Position numbers and translations under genes: made by a program. Positions 51,910-61,683 of a stretch of DNA of 64,000 bases are shown here, one piece after another. Each line of letters opens with the position of its first letter. Position 1 is the stretch's first letter. The notes under the pieces were generated by a model. That model did no database searches. It had not been told where the DNA came from and worked only from the letters and a program-made list of their open reading frames with translations. Source of the stretch: Rhodospirillaceae bacterium (lineage in GTDB: Bacteria > Pseudomonadota > Alphaproteobacteria > UBA8366); contig PBOR01000030.1 in assembly GCA_002724395.1 (NCBI GenBank), forward strand, positions 65,043 through 129,042. The letters run 5' to 3'.

Positions 51910-52911
51910 ATGTCCGATGATAACATGCGCGCCATCATCTGTGAGAAATGGTGCGACTATGATGATTTGACGTTGACCGATATGCCCCGACCCGCACTGC
52001 AGCCGGGCCATGTACGCGTCGCCGTTCGCTATGCCGGTGTCAGTTTTGCGACTACATTGGTGGTAGCGGGTAGATATCAGCGAAAGCCGCCATTGCCTTT
52101 CGTGCCTGGTACTGAAATTACAGGTGAAGTGATCGAAGTGGCTGACGATGTGACGCGCTGCAAGGCGGGCGATATCGTATTTGGAGCAATCGATTGGGGT
52201 GGTTATGCGCAAGAGGCGGTGGTGCCTGCGGTCAATCTCCATTTACTGGGTGCGGGTTTGGATATGGCTGCGGCAATAGGTCTCGCGATCTCTTATCCTA
52301 CTTCATATGGTGGGTTGGTATGGCGCGCGAATATTCAACCAGGCGAGTTCTTACTGGTACATGGAGCGGCTGGTGGCGTAGGTCTCGCCGCTGTTGAAAT
52401 CGGCGTGGCTTTGGGTGCCAAAGTGATTGGTGTCGCTAGTTCTGCAGAGAAACGCGCGGTCGTTGAGGCGCGCGGTGCTTCGGCTATTGATGGGGCAGAC
52501 TTTAAAACCCAAGTCATGGGAATGTCCGGTGGGGGCGTCGATGTAGTCTACGACCCGGTCGGCGGCGGCGTGGCGCGGCCGTCTATCAGTTGTCTCAAAC
52601 CCGACGGGAGACTGGTGACCATTGGTTATGCCGGCGGCGATATTCCTGAAATTGGCTTCAACATCCTGTTGGTTAAGAACATTTCCGTAATGGGTTTCAA
52701 TTACGGTGAATATGTTGGCTGGGGCTTAGAGGATTTACGGGATACGTACGCACCACGTGTCAATGCGGCCCAGGCCCAGCTCCTTACCTGGTGGCGAGAA
52801 GGCAAAATCCAACCAACTGTTCATTCGTGTCTGCCTTTAAAGCAATTTCGCGAGGCCATGGCGGAAGTGCAAAAGCGTCGCGCAATTGGGCGCGTAGTGT
52901 TAGAGATTTAG
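51910..52911 (+). CDS. NADPH:quinone oxidoreductase family protein (zinc-type MDR)
   Basis: 333 aa; LLVHGAAGGVGLAAVEIGVALGAKVIGVASS, FVPGTEITGEVIEV. Confidence 0.9.
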   Translation: MSDDNMRAIICEKWCDYDDLTLTDMPRPALQPGHVRVAVRYAGVSFATTLVVAGRYQRKPPLPFVPGTEITGEVIEVADDVTRCKAGDIVFGAIDWGGYAQEAVVPAVNLHLLGAGLDMAAAIGLAISYPTSYGGLVWRANIQPGEFLLVHGAAGGVGLAAVEIGVALGAKVIGVASSAEKRAVVEARGASAIDGADFKTQVMGMSGGGVDVVYDPVGGGVARPSISCLKPDGRLVTIGYAGGDIPEIGFNILLVKNISVMGFNYGEYVGWGLEDLRDTYAPRVNAAQAQLLTWWREGKIQPTVHSCLPLKQFREAMAEVQKRRAIGRVVLEI

Positions 52912-54104
52912 AAGGCCTGCGCCTCCTTCAGCGAGCGCGATAGTGTGCCGCAGAGTGGCACGGTTAACAGCACGACGCCGGCAACTACATACATAGTGAT
53001 GGTTATGGATGTGACATCTGCGAGATAACCATAGGCCAGCGGTGCAATAAGACCACAGATAGAGCCCAATGTGTATATAAGCCCGTAAGCTCGTGAGTGT
53101 TTTTCGCCTTCGATGAGATCGGGTACTGTGCCATAAATGGCTGATGAAGTCCCATTCAGAAAAATACCAAGGAACGGCAATAGGAAAAAAGCGTAAAGAC
53201 TTGGCGCTAGAACCACAAGGATGATTAAGCCTGCGGTTGAGAACTCGGTTAGCGCGATGGTTTTTGTTACGCCGATGCGTTCGGCAATTACACCGACGGC
53301 AAATTTTCCGCACATCCCGCCGAAGACTGTAACGAGCACGGCGGATGCGGCCCATTCAGTTGAGACGCCCTTTTCGATCATGAGGAAGGCAGCGAAAGTT
53401 AAAAAACCATTGCGTGTGGAATTGTCCAGCGCGGTCACTATGCCAAGCGTTAGAAATCCGGTCTTATGTTTTATGCCCCAGCCGTGAGCGGTTTCCTTTA
53501 TATCCTCATTGGGCGGAATTACAGGAGGGCCACCCACCTGGGCTGCTTTGAGGGAAACAAAAGTTGTGACGGCCATAATAAGCGCAATAGCGCTAAAGGC
53601 GTGGACCGGCGCTTGCCAGGAAAGACCATACCAGGCGGTTGCGACGATCGTAGATCCCAGAAAGGCAAATTTCCCAATGTCACCAAATGCGTTATAGGTG
53701 CCTAGCGCAGTTCGTTGGCCTTCGTTGGGGAAGGCGTTGCTAATAATCGCGGAGGCGAGTGGGTGTTGAAATGCCCCCCCACAGCCGGCGAAAAAAATGA
53801 ACGTTAAGATCATCCAAAAATTATTGGCGAAACCGAGGCCGAGAAAGGCGATGCCGGCGAGTGCCGTGCCAATTGACAACAGAGACCGGGCGCCGGTTCT
53901 TTCTGATAGCATGCCTATTGGAATTTGGAAGGCAGCAGTAGCGGCTTTGTGAACGGCGCGAATCAAACCAACTTCGGCGTAGGTTAGGTTAAATGCTTCA
54001 CGCAGTAGGGGTAGCAAGGCGTAAAACATGTCAACAAGCCCATCATGTAGTACATGTGCGCCATTGCAGGTATGTGCCGCTAACTTTGGATTGGATTTAG
54101 CCAT
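52908..54104 (-). CDS. MFS transporter (FSR-like)
   Basis: 398 aa; AHVLHDGLVDMFYALLPLLREAFNLTYAEVGLIRA, FQHPLASAIISNAFP; Fsr-like layout. Confidence 0.87.
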   Translation of the reverse strand: MAKSNPKLAAHTCNGAHVLHDGLVDMFYALLPLLREAFNLTYAEVGLIRAVHKAATAAFQIPIGMLSERTGARSLLSIGTALAGIAFLGLGFANNFWMILTFIFFAGCGGAFQHPLASAIISNAFPNEGQRTALGTYNAFGDIGKFAFLGSTIVATAWYGLSWQAPVHAFSAIALIMAVTTFVSLKAAQVGGPPVIPPNEDIKETAHGWGIKHKTGFLTLGIVTALDNSTRNGFLTFAAFLMIEKGVSTEWAASAVLVTVFGGMCGKFAVGVIAERIGVTKTIALTEFSTAGLIILVVLAPSLYAFFLLPFLGIFLNGTSSAIYGTVPDLIEGEKHSRAYGLIYTLGSICGLIAPLAYGYLADVTSITITMYVVAGVVLLTVPLCGTLSRSLKEAQAF

Positions 54105-54225
54105 AGGGGTCTATCGCATAGAGAGCGAAATATTACAAATTTGTGAGGGTCTTAGAAGCTGGGCCGTTTGCGTCATTCAGAGCCTTCCTATAGGTTAAGC
54201 GCTCGTAACAAAATGGTGGTTTTAT

Positions 54226-55200
54226 ATGGCAATTTCTGCGCATTTTGACTCCTTTGAGGACACTGCGTCCGATACGACGGACTTTTTGGCCGATGTTAAA
54301 AGCGGACTAAGTGCTCAAAGCAAGTCATTACCGTGTAAATATTTCTACGACGAAGTAGGTTCCCAATTGTTCGACCGCGTCTGTTACGTGGAGGACTATT
54401 ATCCGACGCGGACAGAGACTACGATAATGGAAGCATATGCGGCTGATATGGCAAAGGCCATCGGGCCTGGTGCGAAGCTTATTGAATATGGTAGTGGGGC
54501 CTCCAAAAAAGTTCGCGTTTTGTTGGACGCCTTGATAGAGCCTGCAGCCTATGTCGCGGTGGATATATCCAAGGAATTTTTACTACAATCCGCCGAAATG
54601 CTAGCGGCTGATTATCCAGCGTTGAACCACCATGCATTATGTGTGGATTTTACAAAACCATTCTCGTTACCGGAGGATGTTATCGCTTCCGGGCATCGTG
54701 CGGTTGGATTTTTCCCTGGCTCTACAATTGGTAATTTCACACGTGACGACGCAAAAGATTTTCTGTCTGGATGCGCCAAAACACTCGGGGAAGGCGGAGG
54801 ATTGCTGATTGGTGTAGACCTTAAGAAGGATAAAAAAGTTCTCAATGCTGCCTACAATGATTCGGATGGTATTACCGAGGCATTCAATTTGAATTTATTG
54901 GAGCGGATAAATCGAGAGTTAGCTGGTACCTTCGATTTAGGTTGCTTTGCTCATCTTGCTTTTTATAACGAGGATGAAGGGCGGATGGAAATGCATTTGG
55001 AAAGTCTTACTGAGCAAACGGTGCAAGTGGGTCAGAATTCGTTTCAGTTCCGCAAAGGCGAGCGTATCCACACGGAGAGCTCTTACAAATACACAATTGA
55101 GGAGTTTCAGGCTCTCGCTACATCATCAGGGTTTTCTGCTGTGAGTGTGTGGACGGACGACAATCTCCTATTCAGTGTTCATTTTTTGGAAGTGAGTTAA
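54226..55200 (+). CDS. egtD: L-histidine N(alpha)-methyltransferase (EgtD family)
   Basis: 324 aa; LPCKYFYDEVGSQLFDRVCYVEDYYPTRTE, LIEYGSGASKKVRVLLDAL, FFPGSTIGNFTRDDAKDFL, RIHTESSYKYTIEEF. Confidence 0.88.
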   Translation: MAISAHFDSFEDTASDTTDFLADVKSGLSAQSKSLPCKYFYDEVGSQLFDRVCYVEDYYPTRTETTIMEAYAADMAKAIGPGAKLIEYGSGASKKVRVLLDALIEPAAYVAVDISKEFLLQSAEMLAADYPALNHHALCVDFTKPFSLPEDVIASGHRAVGFFPGSTIGNFTRDDAKDFLSGCAKTLGEGGGLLIGVDLKKDKKVLNAAYNDSDGITEAFNLNLLERINRELAGTFDLGCFAHLAFYNEDEGRMEMHLESLTEQTVQVGQNSFQFRKGERIHTESSYKYTIEEFQALATSSGFSAVSVWTDDNLLFSVHFLEVS

Positions 55201-56393
55201 ATAGTTTTATTTTCTCGGAGAGATCTGAGTCTGTCCTCATCGTAACCTAACTTTGTTAATATTTCGTCGGTATTTGCGCCCAGTTCCGGTGCTGGGTTTG
55301 TGGGCGTTGGAGTGCCTGTTTCGAATGGAGCATCTAATAAGCGGAACGGCGTGCCGTCTTGCAATGTTAAATCCATGACCCTATCTCGTTCTTTTATGAA
55401 CGGATTTTCAATGGCTTCGCCCAAATTGAGGATTGGGGCGGCAGGCACAATGCCTGCAAAAATTTCCAACCATTCCGATGTAGTTTTAGCCGCAAGGGTT
55501 TCGTCTAGTAGCGTCTGAATATCTCTGCGATTTTCCAAACGTTCCTTGAAGTTAGCGTAGCGTGGGTCGCTGCCCAGTTCTGGTCGACCGATCTTGTCAC
55601 ACAAGATTGGCCAGAATTTTTCCTTATTACACATGAGGAAAATCCAACCGTCTTTTGTACTGAATTGTGCGCACGGAACTAGAGAGGGATGACCCGAGCG
55701 TGCCTCACGCCCTTGTATGCAGCGTTCGTTCAAATACCATGTGCCGAGATAACCAAGATTAGACATGGCTAAATCGAATAGATTAGTGTCGATATTTTGA
55801 CCTTGGCCTGTTTCGCGGGCGCGAATAATTGCAGCGCAGCAGGAAAGTGCCATGGTTTGGCCAGTCATAATGTCAACGAGCGAGAGTCCCATGCGAGAGG
55901 GTAGCGTGTCCGGCTCGCCAGTTAATGAAAAATAACCGGCTTCTGCCTGCATCAGGTAATCAAAGCCCGGCCAGTCTTTGCGTGAACCGTCGCGCCCATA
56001 TGCTGTAAGGAATGCACAAACTATTTTGGGATTAATCTCACCAAGCGTTTCATAGGTGAGTCCCAGTTTTGCCGGAACATCGCCTCGCATATTACAGCAT
56101 AGTGCGTCCGCAGACCTGACAAGATCGTGGAATACTGCTTTGCCGGCCCGTTTGCTGATATCAAGTGTGATGCTTTTCTTATTTCGATTGAAAGATTGGA
56201 AGAACTCGCTAGATGCGGTGCTTTTTCCATTTCCAAGGAAATAAGGGCCAACCGAACGGCTCATATCGCCGCCATCATGCGGGTTTTCGATTTTGATAAC
56301 TTCTGCGCCGAGGTCAGCCAAATATTGAGTACCACACGGACCAGCGCCATATTGCTCCACTGCTAAAATTTGAACATCACTTAAAGGGAGCAT
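55197..56393 (-). CDS. CaiB/BaiF CoA-transferase family protein
   Basis: 398 aa; VEQYGAGPCGTQYLADLGAEVIKIENPHDGGDMSR, FFQSFNRNKKSITLDI. Confidence 0.9.
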   Translation of the reverse strand: MLPLSDVQILAVEQYGAGPCGTQYLADLGAEVIKIENPHDGGDMSRSVGPYFLGNGKSTASSEFFQSFNRNKKSITLDISKRAGKAVFHDLVRSADALCCNMRGDVPAKLGLTYETLGEINPKIVCAFLTAYGRDGSRKDWPGFDYLMQAEAGYFSLTGEPDTLPSRMGLSLVDIMTGQTMALSCCAAIIRARETGQGQNIDTNLFDLAMSNLGYLGTWYLNERCIQGREARSGHPSLVPCAQFSTKDGWIFLMCNKEKFWPILCDKIGRPELGSDPRYANFKERLENRRDIQTLLDETLAAKTTSEWLEIFAGIVPAAPILNLGEAIENPFIKERDRVMDLTLQDGTPFRLLDAPFETGTPTPTNPAPELGANTDEILTKLGYDEDRLRSLRENKTI

Positions 56394-56394
56394 T

Positions 56395-57546
56395 CTAAAC
56401 TGGGTTCCGGTCGATTAACTGTTTGGCTATGATGATACGTTGTAGCTCGTTGGTGCCTTCGCCAATAGTTAACAGCGGCGCGTCACGGTAGAGGCGCTCT
56501 ACCGGGAATTCCGTGGAATAGCCATAGCCGCCATGAATGCGCATGGCCTCCAAGGAACTGGAAATAGCAGCCTCAGTTGCGAAAAGTTTAGCCATGCCGG
56601 CTTCCATATCGCAGCGTTCGTTCCTGTCAAAAGATTCTGCAGCGCGGTGAACTAGCAGACGAGCGGCATCTGTTCGAGTTGCCATATCGGCGAGCATCAG
56701 CTGGATTGCCTGATGTTGGTGTATCTGCTTGCCGAAAGTTTTCCGTTGTTGCGAATACTTCACCGCTTCATCCAATGCAGCTTGACTTACGCCAACCCCG
56801 CGGGCGGCAACATTGATACGCCCCAACTCAAGACCGCCCATGACATGCTTGAATCCGTGACCTTCTTCCCCGCCTATAAGATTTTCCGGCGGCACGCGAC
56901 AATCTTCAAACACTAGTTCAGCAGAATCGATCCCCTTATAACCAAGCTTTTCCAGCTTACGGGACGGTTTGAAGCCGTCGCCTTTTTCTACAAGAAAAAG
57001 ACTGATGCCTTTGTGGCGCGGCTCGATCTCCATATTTGTTTTGACCATGACAGCAAAACAATGGCCGTGGATGCCATTTGAAATCCACATCTTAGTGCCG
57101 TTTATAACATAGTCGTTGCCATTTTTTACGGCGCGGGTTTGGATCGCTTGCAAATCAGTGCCGCAGCTAGGTTCGGTCAATGCTAAACCGCCGCGCATTT
57201 TGCCCGACGCGAATTTTGGCAGCCATTTCTTACGCTGTTCTTCTGTGCCAAAACGCTGCACGGCAGAGGCCATAATCAAGTGTGAATTGAAAATGCCTGA
57301 GAGCGACATCCAGGTGCGGCTTACCCGTTCGACAATTTTAGCGTAGGTTAGACAGGATAAGCCGAGGCCGTTATATTTTTCTTCAATTATGGCGCCGAAC
57401 AAGCCGAGTTCCGCCATCTTGCCGACGATTTCTTCTGGCCAAATATCCTTACGTTCTAACTCCATAACGTGGGGTTCAACGTCACGCACTAAGAAGCGAT
57501 CAATGGTATCGAGAATGAGGTCGTCATCATTAAAATCGGCGTTCAT
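56395..57546 (-). CDS. Acyl-CoA dehydrogenase
   Basis: 383 aa; GGLALTEPSCGTDLQAIQTRAVKNGNDYVINGTKMWISN, RIHGGYGYSTEFPVERLYRDAPLLTIGEGTNELQR. Confidence 0.93.
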   Translation of the reverse strand: MNADFNDDDLILDTIDRFLVRDVEPHVMELERKDIWPEEIVGKMAELGLFGAIIEEKYNGLGLSCLTYAKIVERVSRTWMSLSGIFNSHLIMASAVQRFGTEEQRKKWLPKFASGKMRGGLALTEPSCGTDLQAIQTRAVKNGNDYVINGTKMWISNGIHGHCFAVMVKTNMEIEPRHKGISLFLVEKGDGFKPSRKLEKLGYKGIDSAELVFEDCRVPPENLIGGEEGHGFKHVMGGLELGRINVAARGVGVSQAALDEAVKYSQQRKTFGKQIHQHQAIQLMLADMATRTDAARLLVHRAAESFDRNERCDMEAGMAKLFATEAAISSSLEAMRIHGGYGYSTEFPVERLYRDAPLLTIGEGTNELQRIIIAKQLIDRNPV

Positions 57547-57549
57547 TGA

Positions 57550-58062
57550 CTAATCCAAGTCCTCAATGGCATTGCCTTTTTTTGGCACCAGCATGGTTCG
57601 GATATAAGACATAAACTGTGTGCCGTTGGCTTTTATGCCTTTAGAACGAATGGTGACAATGCCTTGGGTGGGGCGGGATTTACTTTCGCGTTTTTCGAGC
57701 ACTTCGCTTTCTGCATAAATTGTATCACCCACAAATACAGGTGCTGTGAGCTTGATATCAGTCCAGCCAAGATTAGCAACGGCTTTTTGACTGGTATCTG
57801 ACACACTCATGCCGGCAACCATAGATAGTGTTAGGCAGCTATTCACCAAGGGTTTTCCAAATTCGCTTTTGGCCGCATAAGCTTCATCGAAATGGAGTGG
57901 ATGAGTATTCATGGTAAGTTGGGTGAACCAAACATTATCTGTTTCTGTAATAGTTCGACCCGGTCTGTGTTCGTAGACATCGCCTACCTGGAAATCTTCA
58001 AAGTAGCGACCAATGTCTTCGCGATATCGGTTAGAGCTGATTTCCTTTGGTCGATAAGTCAT
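57550..58062 (-). CDS. MaoC family dehydratase
   Basis: 170 aa; GRTITETDNVWFTQLTMNTHPLHFDEAYAA, VFVGDTIYAESEVLEKRESKSRPTQGIV. Confidence 0.9.
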   Translation of the reverse strand: MTYRPKEISSNRYREDIGRYFEDFQVGDVYEHRPGRTITETDNVWFTQLTMNTHPLHFDEAYAAKSEFGKPLVNSCLTLSMVAGMSVSDTSQKAVANLGWTDIKLTAPVFVGDTIYAESEVLEKRESKSRPTQGIVTIRSKGIKANGTQFMSYIRTMLVPKKGNAIEDLD

Positions 58063-58164
58063 AATTTGTCCTACTTACAGTCCACATTTTATCCTTCGGC
58101 GATTCCGGTAGGAGGCTAAATTCACCTTACCTCATTCCGAACCGGCCAAAGCATATTATGCACC

Positions 58165-59352
58165 TCAATAAGATCGTGGCATGCCGAGCACATTCTGGCC
58201 GATATAAGCTAGTATCATGTTCTCTGAAACCGGGGCCGTCCTATAAAGACGCGCCTCGCGCCACTTTCGTTCCACATCATATTCGCGTGCGAAACCAAAT
58301 CCACCATGGGTAGTAAGGCAAGCTTCCGCAGCCTCCCAGGCCGCTTTAGCGGCAAGGTATTTAGCCATGTTAGCTTCCGCTCCACATTGTTCGCCCGCAT
58401 CGAACATCGTGGCGGCTTTACGTGCCATAATATCTGCGCCCTGCAGCTCTGCCCAGGCTTTGGCAAGTGGAAACTGGATGCCCTGGTTGTGGCCAATGGG
58501 TTTATCGAAGACGATACGCTCATTAGCGTAATTAACGCCTTTTTTGATGAAAAATTTGCCGTCGCCTAAAGACTCTGCCGCAATCAGTACGCGTTCCGCA
58601 TTCATGCCATCAAGGATGTAACGAAAGCCTTTTCCTTCTTCGCCGATTAAGGACGAGCCTGGAATTTGCAAGTTGTCGAAAAATACTTCTGTTGTGTTGT
58701 GATTAATCATCGCGCCCAATGGTTTGATATCGCAACCATTGCCCTGAGCTTCTCTGAGATCGATCAAGAAGCAAGAAAGGCCGTCTGTACGTTTCTTACA
58801 ATCTTCAGCCGGTGTAGTGCGTGCTAACAACAGCATCAAATCGGAATGTGCTGCCCGACTGGTCCAGACTTTTTGCCCATTGACCACGTAGCCGTTGCCT
58901 TTACGATCGGCTTTAGTTTTAAGCTGAGTCGTATCGGACCCGGTTGTGGGTTCAGTTACCGCAAACGCTTGGAGCCGTAATTCACCGCTAGCGATTTTTG
59001 GAAGATACTCGTTCTTTTGATCGTCTGTCCCGTGGCGCAGAACTGTCCCCATAGTGTACATCTGAGCATGGCAGGCCGCCGCGGAACAGCCATTTTCATG
59101 GATGGATTCCAAGATTACAGCGCCAGCGCGGACCGGCAAGCCGGAGCCGCCGAACTCTTCAGGGATCAGTGCGCCAAGAAAGCCACTTTCTGTCAACGCA
59201 TTCACAAATTCGGTCGGGTAACTGCCTTCTGGTGGTTGGTCTTCCAAATCACGCCAATATTGGCCTGGAAAGCCTTCGCAAATTTTTGCGACGGCCTCGC
59301 GGAATTCTGGATAATCTTCTTCAATAGTCATTTCCATGATGTCATCATTCAT
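58165..59352 (-). CDS. Acyl-CoA dehydrogenase family protein (tandem paralogue A)
   Basis: Start MNDDIMEMTIEEDYPEFREAV (59352). AFAVTEPTTGSDTTQLKTKADRKGNGYVVNGQKVWTSRA; near-collinear with the next gene. Confidence 0.92.
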   Translation of the reverse strand: MNDDIMEMTIEEDYPEFREAVAKICEGFPGQYWRDLEDQPPEGSYPTEFVNALTESGFLGALIPEEFGGSGLPVRAGAVILESIHENGCSAAACHAQMYTMGTVLRHGTDDQKNEYLPKIASGELRLQAFAVTEPTTGSDTTQLKTKADRKGNGYVVNGQKVWTSRAAHSDLMLLLARTTPAEDCKKRTDGLSCFLIDLREAQGNGCDIKPLGAMINHNTTEVFFDNLQIPGSSLIGEEGKGFRYILDGMNAERVLIAAESLGDGKFFIKKGVNYANERIVFDKPIGHNQGIQFPLAKAWAELQGADIMARKAATMFDAGEQCGAEANMAKYLAAKAAWEAAEACLTTHGGFGFAREYDVERKWREARLYRTAPVSENMILAYIGQNVLGMPRSY

Positions 59353-59363
59353 AGTGCCGCCTC

Positions 59364-60554
59364 CTAATAAGACCGCGGCATGCCTAGAACATGCTGGCCG
59401 ATGAAGTTCATTATCATGTTGGGTGAAATGGGTGCGTTGCGCGATAGCCGTGCTTCCCGCCATTTCCGTTCTACGTCGTATTCTTTGGCGAAAGCGAAAC
59501 CACCATGGGTAGTGAAGCAAGCCTCTGCGCAGGCCCACAGCGCTTCCGCACTTAGATACTTACCACAATTCGCCTCCGCGCCGCAGCGCAGACCGGCTTC
59601 AAACATAGCAGTGGCCTTACGTACCATTAGATCAGAAGATTGGAGCTTGATGTAAGCATCCGCAATAGGGAACTGAATGCCTTGATTCTGACCTATAGGC
59701 CGGTCAAAAACTACTCGTTCATTCGCATATTTAATCGCTTTGTTGAGGAGAAAACGCGCATTGCCGATGGACTCGGCCGAGACAAGGCATCGTTCCGCAT
59801 TCATTCCATCAAGGATATAGCGGAAGCCTTTGCCTTCTTCGCCGATCATTGCGTCGCCCGGGATGTGGACGTTATCGAAAAATATTTCCGTCGTATTGTG
59901 ATTGATCATGGCATCAATAGGTTTGATTTCCATGCCGTCTTTTTTAGCTTCGCGCATGTCCACCAAGAAAACTGAAACACCATCAGTACGCTTTTCGCAT
60001 TCTTCCGTCGGCGTGGTGCGTGCCAGAAGCAGCATCACGTCGGAGTGGCCGGCGCGACTGATCCAGACTTTCTGGCCATTGATAACGTAGCCATTGCCGT
60101 CTCGTTCGGCCTTAGTCCGAAGTTGAGTTGTGTCAGAGCCGGTAGTCGGCTCCGTAACGCCAAAGGCTTGGAGGCGTAATTCTCCGGTGGCAATCTTTGG
60201 CAGGTATTGCTTTTTCTGTTCGTCCGAGCCGTGACGGAGTACAGTTCCCATCGTATACATCTGTGCGTGGCATGCAGAGCCTTGGCATCCCATTTCACAG
60301 ACCGTTTCGAGAATTACCGAGCCCGCTCGGAGCGATAGGCCAGAGCCTCCATACTCCTCTGGGATGAGGGCTGCTAGATAGCCCGCGTCGGTAAGCTCTT
60401 GGACAAATTCGGTTGGGTAGCTAGACTCCGGAGGCTCATCTTCCAGCGCTAACCAATATTCAGCCGGATATTTTTCACAGAGCTTTCGGACCTCATTTCT
60501 AAGTTCGGGAAAATCTTCATCATCGAGAATTAGTTTTGCTTCGTCGTTACTCAT
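59364..60554 (-). CDS. Acyl-CoA dehydrogenase family protein (tandem paralogue B)
   Basis: 396 aa; AFGVTEPTTGSDTTQLRTKAERDGNGYVINGQKVWISRA; same GQ.VLGMPRSY C-terminus as paralogue A. Confidence 0.92.
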   Translation of the reverse strand: MSNDEAKLILDDEDFPELRNEVRKLCEKYPAEYWLALEDEPPESSYPTEFVQELTDAGYLAALIPEEYGGSGLSLRAGSVILETVCEMGCQGSACHAQMYTMGTVLRHGSDEQKKQYLPKIATGELRLQAFGVTEPTTGSDTTQLRTKAERDGNGYVINGQKVWISRAGHSDVMLLLARTTPTEECEKRTDGVSVFLVDMREAKKDGMEIKPIDAMINHNTTEIFFDNVHIPGDAMIGEEGKGFRYILDGMNAERCLVSAESIGNARFLLNKAIKYANERVVFDRPIGQNQGIQFPIADAYIKLQSSDLMVRKATAMFEAGLRCGAEANCGKYLSAEALWACAEACFTTHGGFAFAKEYDVERKWREARLSRNAPISPNMIMNFIGQHVLGMPRSY

Positions 60555-60560
60555 TGAGCG

Positions 60561-61561
60561 TTACTCCGCTGCTGCAGCGAGAGGTGTCGCCTGTGCAAAG
60601 TTCACCGGCATACCGGCCTTTGCGATTCCGCCAGAAAGCGATTCATCGGGTAATTCGCGGGTAATGATATTGCGGACTGCACAGAGTTTTTCAATGTCTA
60701 TGCCGGTACGTAGCCCCATACCTTCAAACATAAAGGCCATATCCTCCATAACCACATTTCCGGTGGCGCCCGGCGCCCAAGGACAGCCACCAAGCCCACC
60801 GAGGCAACCGTCGAAGCGACGAATGCCCGCATCATACGCTGCATACGCGTTTACGACTCCCATACCGCGCGTGTCATGGAGATGAATGGTAATCGGGACT
60901 TCTAACTCATCCATCACTTGTCGACAAAGGGATTTGATCTGGCCCGGATTGGCGAAACCGACTGTATCGGCAAGCGAGATTTCATCTGCCCCGGCAGCGA
61001 CGAACTGTTTGGCTATACTGATCACTGCTTTAGGATCTATATCACCTTCTAGGGTGCAACCGAAGGCGGTTGCACAGCCTGCGAGCAAGGTTACTTTTTT
61101 GCCAGTTTCTTCAGCCTTTTGATCACGAAAATCTACAATTTCTTTGAAATTTTCTACTGATTCTTGCGGTGTTCGGCGAACATTCTTTAGATTATGGGTT
61201 TCGCTAACGGAAGTGACGTAGTTCAATTGATCCACGCCTGCTTCGATGCCGCGTTCAGCACCTTTTAAGTTTGGCATTAGAGCACAAATATTAAAGCCAC
61301 TTATTTTTTTTGCTGTGGTGACAACATCCAGAGCATCTTGGAATTGGGGATGAGCTTCGGCGGAACGAAAGAGCATACTTCGATATCAGTTACGCCGGCA
61401 GCTGCTTCTAAGGCAATCCATTCTTTCTTTGCCTCGGTAGGAAAGAAAGTGCTGATATTCTGCAGTCCGTCACGCAGACCAACCTCACGTAAATATACGT
61501 CTATATCGTCGCGGTCGAGCGCCTGGCCCATTCTCTCTCTCCTGAATTGTCTGATCGTCAT
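60561..61561 (-). pseudogene. Hydroxymethylglutaryl-CoA lyase-like (HMGL family) gene interrupted by an apparent 1-nt frameshift
   Basis: N-terminal frame (61301..61561) LREVGLRDGLQNISTFFPTEAKKEWIALEAAAGVTDIEVCSFVPPKLIP; C-terminal frame (60561..61376) ...PQFQDALDVVTTAKKISGFNICALMPNLKGAERGIEAGVDQLNYVTSVSETHNLKN. Halves join at a C4 run (plus-strand GGGG 61346..61349). Confidence 0.82.
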
Positions 61562-61683
61562 ATTCGTAATGGATTCCTAGCCTTCAGCGCCAGTATGAGT
61601 CAATCAATAGGAGGGTTGCTGATGGTGCTGGCGGCTGATCCTGTGCTGGCGTAGGGTGGAGCCGCATTATCTAGGGATTTTCT

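Noticed and set aside
61301-61376. Programmed -1 frameshift in the HMGL-like gene
   Set aside because: The junction is a plain CCCC run with no X XXY YYZ heptamer or obvious downstream structure; mutation or homopolymer error is simpler. Not fully excluded.
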